Source of the DNA: Pseudomonadota bacterium
GTDB lineage: Bacteria; Desulfobacterota; Desulfobacteria; Desulfobacterales; RPRI01
Length of the DNA: 32,187 nt
Reading direction: 5' to 3'
Assembly: GCA_018901125.1 (NCBI GenBank)
Contig: JAHIFE010000022.1
Coordinates: 1-32,187 of the forward strand
Shown: piece after piece, positions 23,180-31,205 of the stretch
Numbering within the stretch: the first letter of the stretch is position 1
Layout: each line of letters opens with the position of its first letter
Notes under the pieces: generated by a model
What the model saw: the letters and a program-made list of their open reading frames with translations, nothing else
Told to the model about the DNA's origin: nothing
Databases searched by the model: none
Made by a program: the position numbers and the translations under genes

Positions 23180-25006
23180 ATGCCCGGTATTACAGGTATA
23201 ATCAGCAAAAAAGCTATTCAGATCAATGAACCGACTTTAGATACGATGATCAGCGCCATGCATTATGAAGATTTTTATACAAGCGGCAAATATCTGAATG
23301 AACAGATGGGGGTTTATGTTGGATGGGCCGTACACAAGGACTCCTTTGCTGATTGCCTGCCGATCTATAACAAGGAAAAAGATGTCATATTAATATGTTA
23401 TGGAGAAAACCATGCTAATAGCGATGTTCTTCAAATACTAAAAAGTAAAGACCGTGATGTAACCACTTTGAATGCTTCTTATTTGATTCATTTATACGAA
23501 GATGATACGCAGGAATTTCTTAAAAAACTCAACGGATGGTTCTGCGGCCTTCTTATAGACCTTCGAAAGAAGAAATCTTTTTTATTTAATGATAGATACG
23601 GCATGCAGCGTATATATTTCCATGAGGACAAAGATACCGTCTATTTTGCATCTGAAGCAAAATGTATTTTAAAAGCAAAGCCTGAATTGAGGAAGATAAC
23701 AGCACAAGGTCTTGCAGATCTTTTATATTGTCAGTGCGTTTTAGATAATCAATCGCTATTTGAAAATATAGATTTATTACCCGGTGGAAGCTGCTGGGAA
23801 ATTCAGCAGAAAGAAATAGTTAATAGACACCGCTATTTTGACCCTATAGAATTTGAAAAATTGCCACCGTTAGACGGCGATGTTTTTTACAGCAGACTAC
23901 AAGAAACTCTACGAAGAATCTTACCTAAATATTTTATAGCTAATGGCAGGATTGCCTTTTCGTTAACTGGCGGCCTGGATACTCGCATGATATTAGCTAA
24001 CATCCCAAAGCCGTTGACAAATGTTGAGTGCTATTCCCATGGTGGCGCATATCGGGATTGTTATGACGTAAAGATAGCTCGTCAAATTGCTAATCTGTGC
24101 GGTCTTACACACCACACCCTTAAAATAGATGACAAGTTTATTGCTGATTTCCCGGCCCTTGCAAAAAAGACAATATTCATTACAGATGGATATATGGACC
24201 TCAACGGCACACCAAGTCTCTATCTGCATGGTAAAGTAAGAGAAATAGGCAATATTCGATTTACCGGAAATTTCGGCGATCAGGTACTGGTCGGCCGCAT
24301 AAACCTGTTGCCTTCACAAAGAAAGTCTCAAATAGTTAACGGCGATCTCCACACATATATGGATCAATCTGCGGAACGTTTCAGGCAAATATCAGTGGGC
24401 CATCCTTTAACTTTTTTCTTGTTCAAACAAGCGCCCTGGTTTGATTATGCCCGATATTCCCTTGAACAATCCCAGTTAGTTCAGCGATCGCCCTTTATGG
24501 ATCTTGAATTAATAAAGCTTTTATACCAGGCTCCAAAGGGCATGCTTGCCTCGCAGGACATTAGGATGCGACTTATTCGAGATGGAAATTCTGAGTTAGC
24601 CAAAATCCCAACCGACAGAGGTTATCTTGGCAGCAATATTATTTTTGCTTCAAAAGTACTTCATTCATACAGAGACTTCCTGTTCAAACTTGAATACTAT
24701 TTCAGTTACGGTATGCCGCATTGGCTTGCAAAGTTAAATAATGCAATTAGTTTTACGCATCTCGAATATTTGTTTCTTGAAGTCAACAAATATTATAACC
24801 TCAGAAGATGGTTTCGTTATGAATTGGCTGACTATGTAAAATCCATCCTTTTGGATGCCAGAACCCTGAACCGGCCATTTATCAACAGAAGCTTCGTCGA
24901 GAACATGGTTACTGCCCACACCAGCGGCCGCGGAAATTATACAAACCAGATCAACCGTCTTCTTAGTATCGAACTATCTTTTAGATGCTTAATCGAGGAT
25001 ATTTAA
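23180..25006 (+). CDS. AsnB-like amide-forming protein 2, no glutaminase cysteine
   Basis: This 608-residue full-length paralog of the protein at 18059 has the same MPGITGIIS start (Pro in place of Cys2), shared blocks HKDSFADCLPI, FLFNDRYGMQRIY, RSPFMDLEL, IPTDRGYLGSN and a very similar C-terminus. Unlike copy 1, its ATP-pyrophosphatase loop is well kept (LTGGLDTR, residues 262-269), so adenylation of a carboxylate is plausible. The nitrogen or amine donor would have to be free or supplied by another protein. Copy 4 of the hairpin element follows 13 bp later. A role in amidating or coupling an amine to a uronic acid is inference. Confidence 0.82.
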   Translation: MPGITGIISKKAIQINEPTLDTMISAMHYEDFYTSGKYLNEQMGVYVGWAVHKDSFADCLPIYNKEKDVILICYGENHANSDVLQILKSKDRDVTTLNASYLIHLYEDDTQEFLKKLNGWFCGLLIDLRKKKSFLFNDRYGMQRIYFHEDKDTVYFASEAKCILKAKPELRKITAQGLADLLYCQCVLDNQSLFENIDLLPGGSCWEIQQKEIVNRHRYFDPIEFEKLPPLDGDVFYSRLQETLRRILPKYFIANGRIAFSLTGGLDTRMILANIPKPLTNVECYSHGGAYRDCYDVKIARQIANLCGLTHHTLKIDDKFIADFPALAKKTIFITDGYMDLNGTPSLYLHGKVREIGNIRFTGNFGDQVLVGRINLLPSQRKSQIVNGDLHTYMDQSAERFRQISVGHPLTFFLFKQAPWFDYARYSLEQSQLVQRSPFMDLELIKLLYQAPKGMLASQDIRMRLIRDGNSELAKIPTDRGYLGSNIIFASKVLHSYRDFLFKLEYYFSYGMPHWLAKLNNAISFTHLEYLFLEVNKYYNLRRWFRYELADYVKSILLDARTLNRPFINRSFVENMVTAHTSGRGNYTNQINRLLSIELSFRCLIEDI

Positions 25007-25019
25007 TTTTTATACAAAG

Positions 25020-25161
25020 GAGCCGGTTTCAAAACGTTTCAGTTTGGTCAAGCTCAAGGCGGTCGAAAATTTTAACCGCAGTAATACATGGAGTATTTCG
25101 AGGATTAATATTTGATCCCAACGCAGAGATCGACCAAAATGGGGCGTTTTGGAGTTGGCTC
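25020..25161 (+). mobile_element. Hairpin MITE-like element, copy 4
   Basis: This 142-bp copy begins GAGCCGGTTTCAAAACG and ends TTGGAGTTGGCTC. It is flanked by a perfect 4-bp direct repeat AAAG (25016-25019 and 25162-25165). Together with copy 3 this establishes a 4-bp target duplication. It separates the AsnB2 gene from the O-acylation genes. Confidence 0.9.
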
Positions 25162-25222
25162 AAAGGTTTTGTTTTTAGCATCAAATGCTGTTTTTTCATT
25201 TATTCTCCCATGATAAAAAATA

Positions 25223-26650
25223 ATGCTATTTAACTCACTAGTTTTCATTGGCTTTATAACCATCGTCTTTTTGGTATATCCACGATTGCATCTGCGGGCT
25301 CAGAATATCTTTCTTCTGATCGCAAGTTACGTCTTTTACGGATATTGGGACTGGCGATTCACGTTTCTGCTTTTAACATCGACTGTCGTAGATTTCTGGG
25401 TCGGCCGACAGTTAGAAGTAACTGAGAGGCAAAGGAGCCGGAAATTCCTTCTTCTTATCAGCATCGCGGTTAATCTGGGGATTCTCGGTTTTTTCAAATA
25501 CTTCAATTTCTTTATAGAATCGACATCATCACTACTAACAGCTATAGGCCTTCAGGCCAATATTCCGGTGCTGCAAATTATCCTGCCTATCGGCATCAGC
25601 TTCTATACATTTAAAACCCTGACCTATACGATTGATATATACCGGAGGCAGCTTACCCCCACAAAAGACTTCATCTCCTATGCCTTGTTTACATCTTTTT
25701 TCCCGCAAATTCTCGCGGGACCTATTGAACGGGCCGCCAACTTATTGCCCCAGATTGCCCTACCCCGCCAGATAACGCGGGCCCATGTTTTAACAGGACT
25801 CAATTTGATCATGCTGGGGTTTTTCAAGAAAGTAGCCATCGCAGATACGCTTGCACCCATCGTCGCTAAGGTTTTTTTAGATCCTTCTGCCATGACCTGC
25901 GGCCAGTTATGGAGCGGCGTATATGCATACACATTCCAGATATACGGCGATTTTTCAGGCTATACGGATATCGCGCGCGGCCTTGCCTGCGTCCTTGGTT
26001 TTAAGAGCATGGAAAACTTCAACGCGCCATATTTGAGCAAAAGCGTTACGGAATTCTGGCGAAAATGGCACATATCTCTTTCTACCTGGTTTCTGGATTA
26101 TCTGTATATTCCGCTTGGCGGAAATCGCCTGGGCAAAGTAAGGACGTACATAAACCTATTCATCACAATGCTGCTCTGCGGTCTTTGGCACGGCGCTGCT
26201 TGGCCTTTTGTAATATGGGGCATCATCCATGGTCTGTATCTTATTGGTCATCGCATCATTCTGAAAGGCAAAAAAGCCGAAACATCATGGCCACATACTT
26301 TTTCAGGTTGGCTCATTTGTATTGTAAAGATTTTTATTACATTCCATCTTGTCGCTCTCGCCTGGGTACTCTTCAGATCATCGACCCTGGATGGGGCATT
26401 AGTGTATTATATGGGACTCTTTAGTTTACAATCGTTATCCGGTTTCTCCGTTCCCGTTCTTTTCGCTGGAATACTTATTATCACCCTGGATATTGCGCAG
26501 ACATGGATCGGTAATCAAACCTGGATTGCAGATATGCAAAAGCATGCCATCTTGCGTTATACAGCAGCCCAGTTCATGCTTATCAGCGTCCTTGCCGCCA
26601 CCATTGCTCATTTGGAAACCGTAACCCCATTTATCTATTTTCAATTCTAA
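25223..26650 (+). CDS. MBOAT O-acyltransferase (AlgI-like)
   Basis: This 475-residue multi-pass inner-membrane protein of the MBOAT family has LLIASYVFYGYWDWRF, FFPQILAGPIERA, VTEFWRKWHISLSTWFLDYLYIPLGG and the catalytic histidine in LWHGAAW (H323). AlgI/PatA-type proteins carry acetyl groups from the cytoplasm to a periplasmic partner that esterifies the polysaccharide. The next gene encodes an SGNH protein that fits this role. The ATG has a poor ribosome binding site. Polysaccharide O-acetylation is a well-supported inference. Confidence 0.9.
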   Translation: MLFNSLVFIGFITIVFLVYPRLHLRAQNIFLLIASYVFYGYWDWRFTFLLLTSTVVDFWVGRQLEVTERQRSRKFLLLISIAVNLGILGFFKYFNFFIESTSSLLTAIGLQANIPVLQIILPIGISFYTFKTLTYTIDIYRRQLTPTKDFISYALFTSFFPQILAGPIERAANLLPQIALPRQITRAHVLTGLNLIMLGFFKKVAIADTLAPIVAKVFLDPSAMTCGQLWSGVYAYTFQIYGDFSGYTDIARGLACVLGFKSMENFNAPYLSKSVTEFWRKWHISLSTWFLDYLYIPLGGNRLGKVRTYINLFITMLLCGLWHGAAWPFVIWGIIHGLYLIGHRIILKGKKAETSWPHTFSGWLICIVKIFITFHLVALAWVLFRSSTLDGALVYYMGLFSLQSLSGFSVPVLFAGILIITLDIAQTWIGNQTWIADMQKHAILRYTAAQFMLISVLAATIAHLETVTPFIYFQF

Positions 26651-26659
26651 TCAAAGACA

Positions 26660-27898
26660 ATGCCCAATAAACTCCGTAAATATGTATGGTTGAAACGCGT
26701 TATATTGAATGCAATCGTTCTATCGTTTGCACTTCTTTGGGGTGAGGCGTTTACAGTAATCCTCCTGCCTCAGAATGTGGATTCTAAAATGAATATTTTG
26801 GCATCAGATCCGGTTATTGGCTATATATATATGCCTAATGCTTCAACATATGAAAAGGGAAGAGAATACAACGCGCTCTACCGGATCAACAGTCTTGGCC
26901 TGCGGGATCGGGAGTACGGCCCGAAGAAAGACGGCGTATTCAGAGTACTCCTGCTGGGTGATTCATTTTCGGTGAGTCATGGCCTCGCAATAGAAGATAG
27001 TCTATCCCGTCAGATGGAGAGAGCTTTGCAGGAAGTGGCTGATACACAGGTGGGAACATCTGTAAAGTTCGAAGTCATCAATACGGCCGTGGGCGGTTAT
27101 TCTCCCTATAATTACTGGAAGGCATATCTTCGGTGGGCACCTGTCTTTAAGCCGGATTTAGTGCTTTTAGGATTATCACCAGATGACTATGATTCAAGCA
27201 ACGGAGAGCTGATTTATATTATTGAGAATGGAAGCAGGGTCGCCTCATTCAGAGAAGGTCACGAACCTAAAAAAAGGGGGGGGAATCTCGTAAGGAACCT
27301 CCGAAAATGGCTTTCCTGGAATAGTGATTTTTATATATTGCTCCGGAATTTTTTTTACTACAACGAACTCGTTGGCCGCTTAAGCACAAAGTTTACCCCA
27401 AAAAGTGAGGCCCGACTTAATCAGTTACAGCAATTCATGTTACCGCAACCGGAGATTATCCTTGAGCACTGGGCAAAATCCTTTTCCTATTTGGAAAAAT
27501 TGCACGAATCAACGTCTGCGGACAATGTTGAATTAATTATCATACCAATACCCTTGAAGGAAGAAATAGATGCTGCGGTGTTTCAACGCACTCTAACGGC
27601 ATGCGGATTGAAGCTGGAACAAATGGATATCAACCAACCCCTTGATCAAATTGCAGCCTTCTGCAGAAAACGAAATATTCCTCTTTTAGATCCGAGACCG
27701 GCAATAAAGGCACGGAATATGGAAGTACCCTGCTACTTTGTGTATGACGGACATTGGATACCAGAGGGTATTCATACTGCTGTGGTATCCATCGCGCATC
27801 AGTGGTCTAATTTACATCTCCCGCCATGGAACAAAATATCAAGTCGAGAAGATGCTGAAATTAAATATATTGGAAGGACCGCTGCAAAATATCGATGA
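26660..27898 (+). CDS. SGNH/AlgJ-like periplasmic O-acetyltransferase candidate
   Basis: This 412-residue protein has an N-terminal membrane anchor (about residues 13-32) and an SGNH-hydrolase-like domain: LLGDSFS with nucleophile candidate S102, INTAVGGYSPY, and YDGHW with D363 and H365 near the C-terminus. Proteins of this type work with MBOAT partners to move acetyl groups onto sugars (AlgJ, AlgX, PatB). It lies 9 bp after the MBOAT gene and overlaps the next gene by 4 bp (ATGA), so the three are one unit. It could also be an esterase. Confidence 0.8.
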   Translation: MPNKLRKYVWLKRVILNAIVLSFALLWGEAFTVILLPQNVDSKMNILASDPVIGYIYMPNASTYEKGREYNALYRINSLGLRDREYGPKKDGVFRVLLLGDSFSVSHGLAIEDSLSRQMERALQEVADTQVGTSVKFEVINTAVGGYSPYNYWKAYLRWAPVFKPDLVLLGLSPDDYDSSNGELIYIIENGSRVASFREGHEPKKRGGNLVRNLRKWLSWNSDFYILLRNFFYYNELVGRLSTKFTPKSEARLNQLQQFMLPQPEIILEHWAKSFSYLEKLHESTSADNVELIIIPIPLKEEIDAAVFQRTLTACGLKLEQMDINQPLDQIAAFCRKRNIPLLDPRPAIKARNMEVPCYFVYDGHWIPEGIHTAVVSIAHQWSNLHLPPWNKISSREDAEIKYIGRTAAKYR

Positions 27899-28821
27899 AT
27901 TCTAACAATAACCAAGAGTTAAAACCGGATCACATTTCCGTTTGTATTTGTACTTTTAAAAGACCGATAATGCTGAAACGGCTCCTTGATTGTTTAATCA
28001 AGCAATCCACTGATGGTGCATTTACATTCGAGATAGTTATCGTCGATAATGACAAGATGCGTTCGGCGGAGGATCTCGTTCACAAATGTCAAGAGCGGGT
28101 TCAATTGAAGATTATATATGACTGCGAACCTGAACAAAGTATCTCGCTGGCGAGAAACAGAACGATCCGAAACGCAACGGGTAATTTCATTGCTACTATT
28201 GATGACGACGAATTTCCTGCGGAAAATTGGCTATATAAAGCGTACCAATGCCTTAAGGACAACAATGCGGATGGGGTGTTAGGACCGGTTTTACCTCATT
28301 TTCCGGACGGCGCGCCTGTATGGCTTCAAAAAAGTAAATTGTGCGACAGGCCAAGAAATTTTACCGGTTCACCTATTACACATAAAGATTTAAGAACTGG
28401 CAATGTTTTATTCCAACGCTATGTTTTTGAGAAGGATGATAAGTGGTTTGATCCCGCTAAAGGACTCACCGGCGGCTCAGATGGAGAGTTTCTTTGGCGG
28501 CAAATCAAGAGAGGCCGCAAGTTTATTTGGTGCGACGAGGCTCTGGTATTTGAAACAGTCCCTGAGGTAAGATGGCCTGCTTCATTCTATTTAAAGAGGC
28601 AATTTCGAATTGGAACAATGACCGGCAAAATAATCCGACGGTCTCGAAAAATACACACTATACTGAAAACTTGTTTTTTAGCTCTGGTCTACGCCGCTCT
28701 GCTTCCTTTTGCAATGCTTGCGGGAAAGCACATCTGGATAAAGGTCATGACTAAACTTTATTATAATGCCGGTTGTGTATTATCATTCTTTTCACTTGTG
28801 CGGGTGCAACAAAGGCAATGA
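27895..28821 (+). CDS. Glycosyltransferase family 2 with C-terminal membrane segment
   Basis: This 308-residue GT-A glycosyltransferase has VCICTFKRPIMLKRLLDCL, IVDND, SISLARNRTI, the metal-binding TIDDDEFP and GLTGGSDGEFLWR. The C-terminus holds a hydrophobic helix (CFLALVYAALLPFAML) and a basic tail. The start lies inside the stop of the SGNH gene (ATGA overlap). A frame-shifted second copy of its last 170 bp is found at 30131-30300. The substrate is unknown. Confidence 0.88.
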   Translation: MNSNNNQELKPDHISVCICTFKRPIMLKRLLDCLIKQSTDGAFTFEIVIVDNDKMRSAEDLVHKCQERVQLKIIYDCEPEQSISLARNRTIRNATGNFIATIDDDEFPAENWLYKAYQCLKDNNADGVLGPVLPHFPDGAPVWLQKSKLCDRPRNFTGSPITHKDLRTGNVLFQRYVFEKDDKWFDPAKGLTGGSDGEFLWRQIKRGRKFIWCDEALVFETVPEVRWPASFYLKRQFRIGTMTGKIIRRSRKIHTILKTCFLALVYAALLPFAMLAGKHIWIKVMTKLYYNAGCVLSFFSLVRVQQRQ

Positions 28822-28962
28822 TTCCATTATACTACTCTTCTGGGATAGTATCTTTCTACTTTGATTCTGATTCTTTTTAGCAAGTCACTACACTTCGAAT
28901 CTAAAATCTTTGTTTACTGTATTAATATTAATGAAATCAAAATATAAGGAGTAAAATAACTT

Positions 28963-30111
28963 ATGCCAAGTAGGCTAAGGTCAATTTTATTGTTTCCCAT
29001 AAAAAAGCCAAGAGCAATGATTAAAATTTTTTTGGAGTTAGCCACCCTGTTTTCAAATAAAATTGTTCCATTTTATAATTTAAAGTTTCCATTGGTATTA
29101 ACCAGAGCTATTCATTTACTGCTTAGCAAGGGTTTCGTTCCACTGGAAGCACTGGAGTTAGGTCTTTTGGAATTTAATTTCCCCAAGGCTGAATTACGCA
29201 AATTTGTAAGTAAAAGGGAGATGCTGAAGATAGAGAGATCCTTGAATCCAGAGACATGGGAATCATTAACAGAAGACAAGGGTATATTTTATAAATATTG
29301 CAACGCATTAAGTCTTCCTATACCAAAGCTGTATGCAATATTCTTCAGTAACACTGCAGGATACTCAACGAAGGGGTCTGTTTTATATTCACGTAAAGAT
29401 TGGCAAACGTTTATAAAGATTGAACTTCCTTCAGAATTTATTATCAAGCCCACAACAAGTGCATATGGGGCAGGCGTTTTGTGTTACATAAGAACTCAAG
29501 AAGAAGCTTTTATTGATGTTGCCTCTGGAAAACAATATAATGCTGATGACATATATAACATAATGTTTACAGCAAACAAAAATTTTGTCATTCAGGAAAG
29601 GTTGATGAATCATCCTGAATTGATACGACTTAGCGAAACAAAGAGCCTTCAAACACTGCGTATCTGGACATTTATTGATAGAAATGGCAAGAGCCACATC
29701 CTGCATGCCTTTCTCAAGGTGATTGTGGGTGAGAATATAACTGATAACCATGAGCATGGTATAAGCGGCAACTTATGTGCGGAAGTCACTTTGGACAAAG
29801 GAACATTGAAATCAGCCGTTAAATTAAATCCTAATGTTTCCGGAATTATGACAGTTGTTTCCCATCCTAAAACCGGCATATCTTTTGATGGTTTTAATAT
29901 TCCGTTATGGGATGCTGCTTTAAATTTGGCGAAAGAGGCATCTTTGAAATTTTTGCCAATGCGGATATTTGGTTGGGATATAGCTGTTACATCAAATGGC
30001 CCCTATATTATTGAGGGAAATATTTTTGCAGATCCGCCTAATCACCAAAAAAAAATGGATCTAATTTTATCAAAAGTCTTCGGGGAACAACAAACATTGT
30101 TAAAGGGCTGA
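28963..30111 (+). CDS. Sugar-transfer-associated ATP-grasp ligase
   Basis: This 382-residue protein matches the ATP-grasp family found in polysaccharide clusters: FIIKPTTSAYGAGV (residues about 163-176, nucleotide-binding), VIQERLMNHPEL, TLRIWTFID, and the C-terminal metal-binding GWDIAV...YIIEGNIFADPP. ATP-grasp enzymes join a carboxylate, through an acyl phosphate, to an amine or thiol. Here the likely role is adding an amino acid or similar group to a sugar acid, which is inference. AAGGAG precedes the ATG by about 11 nt. The gene is flanked by the two copies of the glycosyltransferase tail. Confidence 0.82.
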   Translation: MPSRLRSILLFPIKKPRAMIKIFLELATLFSNKIVPFYNLKFPLVLTRAIHLLLSKGFVPLEALELGLLEFNFPKAELRKFVSKREMLKIERSLNPETWESLTEDKGIFYKYCNALSLPIPKLYAIFFSNTAGYSTKGSVLYSRKDWQTFIKIELPSEFIIKPTTSAYGAGVLCYIRTQEEAFIDVASGKQYNADDIYNIMFTANKNFVIQERLMNHPELIRLSETKSLQTLRIWTFIDRNGKSHILHAFLKVIVGENITDNHEHGISGNLCAEVTLDKGTLKSAVKLNPNVSGIMTVVSHPKTGISFDGFNIPLWDAALNLAKEASLKFLPMRIFGWDIAVTSNGPYIIEGNIFADPPNHQKKMDLILSKVFGEQQTLLKG

Positions 30112-30130
30112 TGGTTAATGATTAACCGGG

Positions 30131-30300
30131 ATACACACTATATCGAAAACTTGTTTTTTTTCTGGGCAACACTTCCATGCTACGTTTGCAATGCTTATGG
30201 GTAAGCATATCTGGATGAATTTCCTTATAAAAACTATTATACAACGCTGGTTGTGTACTATCCTCTTTCGCACTCTCATGCATACAAAACAGGCAAGATG
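30131..30300 (+). pseudogene. Degenerate duplicate of the glycosyltransferase 3' end
   Basis: It matches 28651-28820 collinearly: ATACACACTATA...AAAACTTGTTTTTT, TTTGCAATGCTT, AAGCA.ATCTGGAT, GGTTGTGTA.TATC. Translated, it keeps FAMLMGKHIWM and, after a shift of frame, LLYNAGCVLSSFAL against LYYNAGCVLSFFSL in the intact gene. It is the leftover of a second copy of the family 2 gene, lost by deletion and drift. Confidence 0.85.
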
Positions 30301-30338
30301 CCAGTATGTTATCTTTAATCTTCCTGCGAGGAGGTAGC

Positions 30339-31007
30339 ATGTTTAGAAGAATGAAAGTATTATACCTCAGAGTCAGATCCGATGGGATAACAGCAGCAAT
30401 ACGTTGGCTGATAACAACTGTATATCACAGAACAATTCCACAAAAGCAAGTTATTTGGTGTACCGATATCACGGAAATAAATCCCGAAGGATTCTCGATA
30501 CCGGACAATCTCAAGATTAAGTATTTTTATTCAATAGATCAGGTGGATAAAAAAGATTTGAAAACGCTCACCGAATACGGTGGCACCGAATTAATGGGTA
30601 GCGCTGCGAGAAGCATAATCCACGACAGGTTTGCCAAAGGCGCTGTTCTATGGTTATTAAAGGAGGATGGTAAGCTTGCCGGTTATCGATGGACCATTGT
30701 TAATAAGCATATGTTGCCGCCTTATGTGCCGCATACAGAAAGCGATGTGCATATAATCGGGACCGAAGTTTTTCCGGGTTTTAGGGATCGGGACTTGTTT
30801 CAAATATTTATAAAACATTCGAACATTATGCTAAAAAATGAAGGTTTCAAAAGAAATTATTCAGAAACATACTTATATAACAAACGCGCTGTGAAAGCTA
30901 TTTTGAAGATCGGCGCACGAAAAATTGGAATTGCCAGGAGATTCAGCCTTTTTGGAAAGAATGTTGTTATTTGGTATGATATGACCGGTAAAACGGATTT
31001 CTTATGA
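30339..31007 (+). CDS. GNAT family acyltransferase
   Basis: This 222-residue GNAT-like protein has GAVLWLLKEDGKLAGYRWTIV, the strand HIIGTEVFPGFRDRDLFQIFIKHSNIML (acyl-CoA-binding region, residues about 142-169) and YNKRAVKAILKIGARKIG. I chose ATG 30339 because GCGAGGAGG stands 5 nt upstream; ATG 30306 lies in the pseudogene tail. It probably N-acylates a sugar nucleotide or lipid-linked sugar. It follows the glycosyltransferase remnant, which suggests an ancestral order glycosyltransferase then GNAT. Confidence 0.75.
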   Translation: MFRRMKVLYLRVRSDGITAAIRWLITTVYHRTIPQKQVIWCTDITEINPEGFSIPDNLKIKYFYSIDQVDKKDLKTLTEYGGTELMGSAARSIIHDRFAKGAVLWLLKEDGKLAGYRWTIVNKHMLPPYVPHTESDVHIIGTEVFPGFRDRDLFQIFIKHSNIMLKNEGFKRNYSETYLYNKRAVKAILKIGARKIGIARRFSLFGKNVVIWYDMTGKTDFL

Positions 31008-31205
31008 GCTTGTTCTTAACTGACCATCGAAACGCGAGCCGGCATAACTCAAATGCAGAGCAGCTTAAATTTAATCAGCGGATGGAGTATTCGAACCCTA
31101 CTGTCGTATCCAGATAAACCAGCCTGTATATTTCAACCAAAAATTGTTCACATTATACCGCAATAACTCCTTTTGGTGAATATTAAAAGGATATTCAAAT
31201 ATCAC

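Noticed and set aside
24985-25233. 82-codon open frame spanning the end of AsnB2 and MITE copy 4
   Set aside because: It is made of translated MITE sequence and has no ribosome binding site.
30306-30338. Upstream ATG of the GNAT gene
   Set aside because: It lies next to the pseudogene tail without a ribosome binding site, while ATG 30339 follows GCGAGGAGG.
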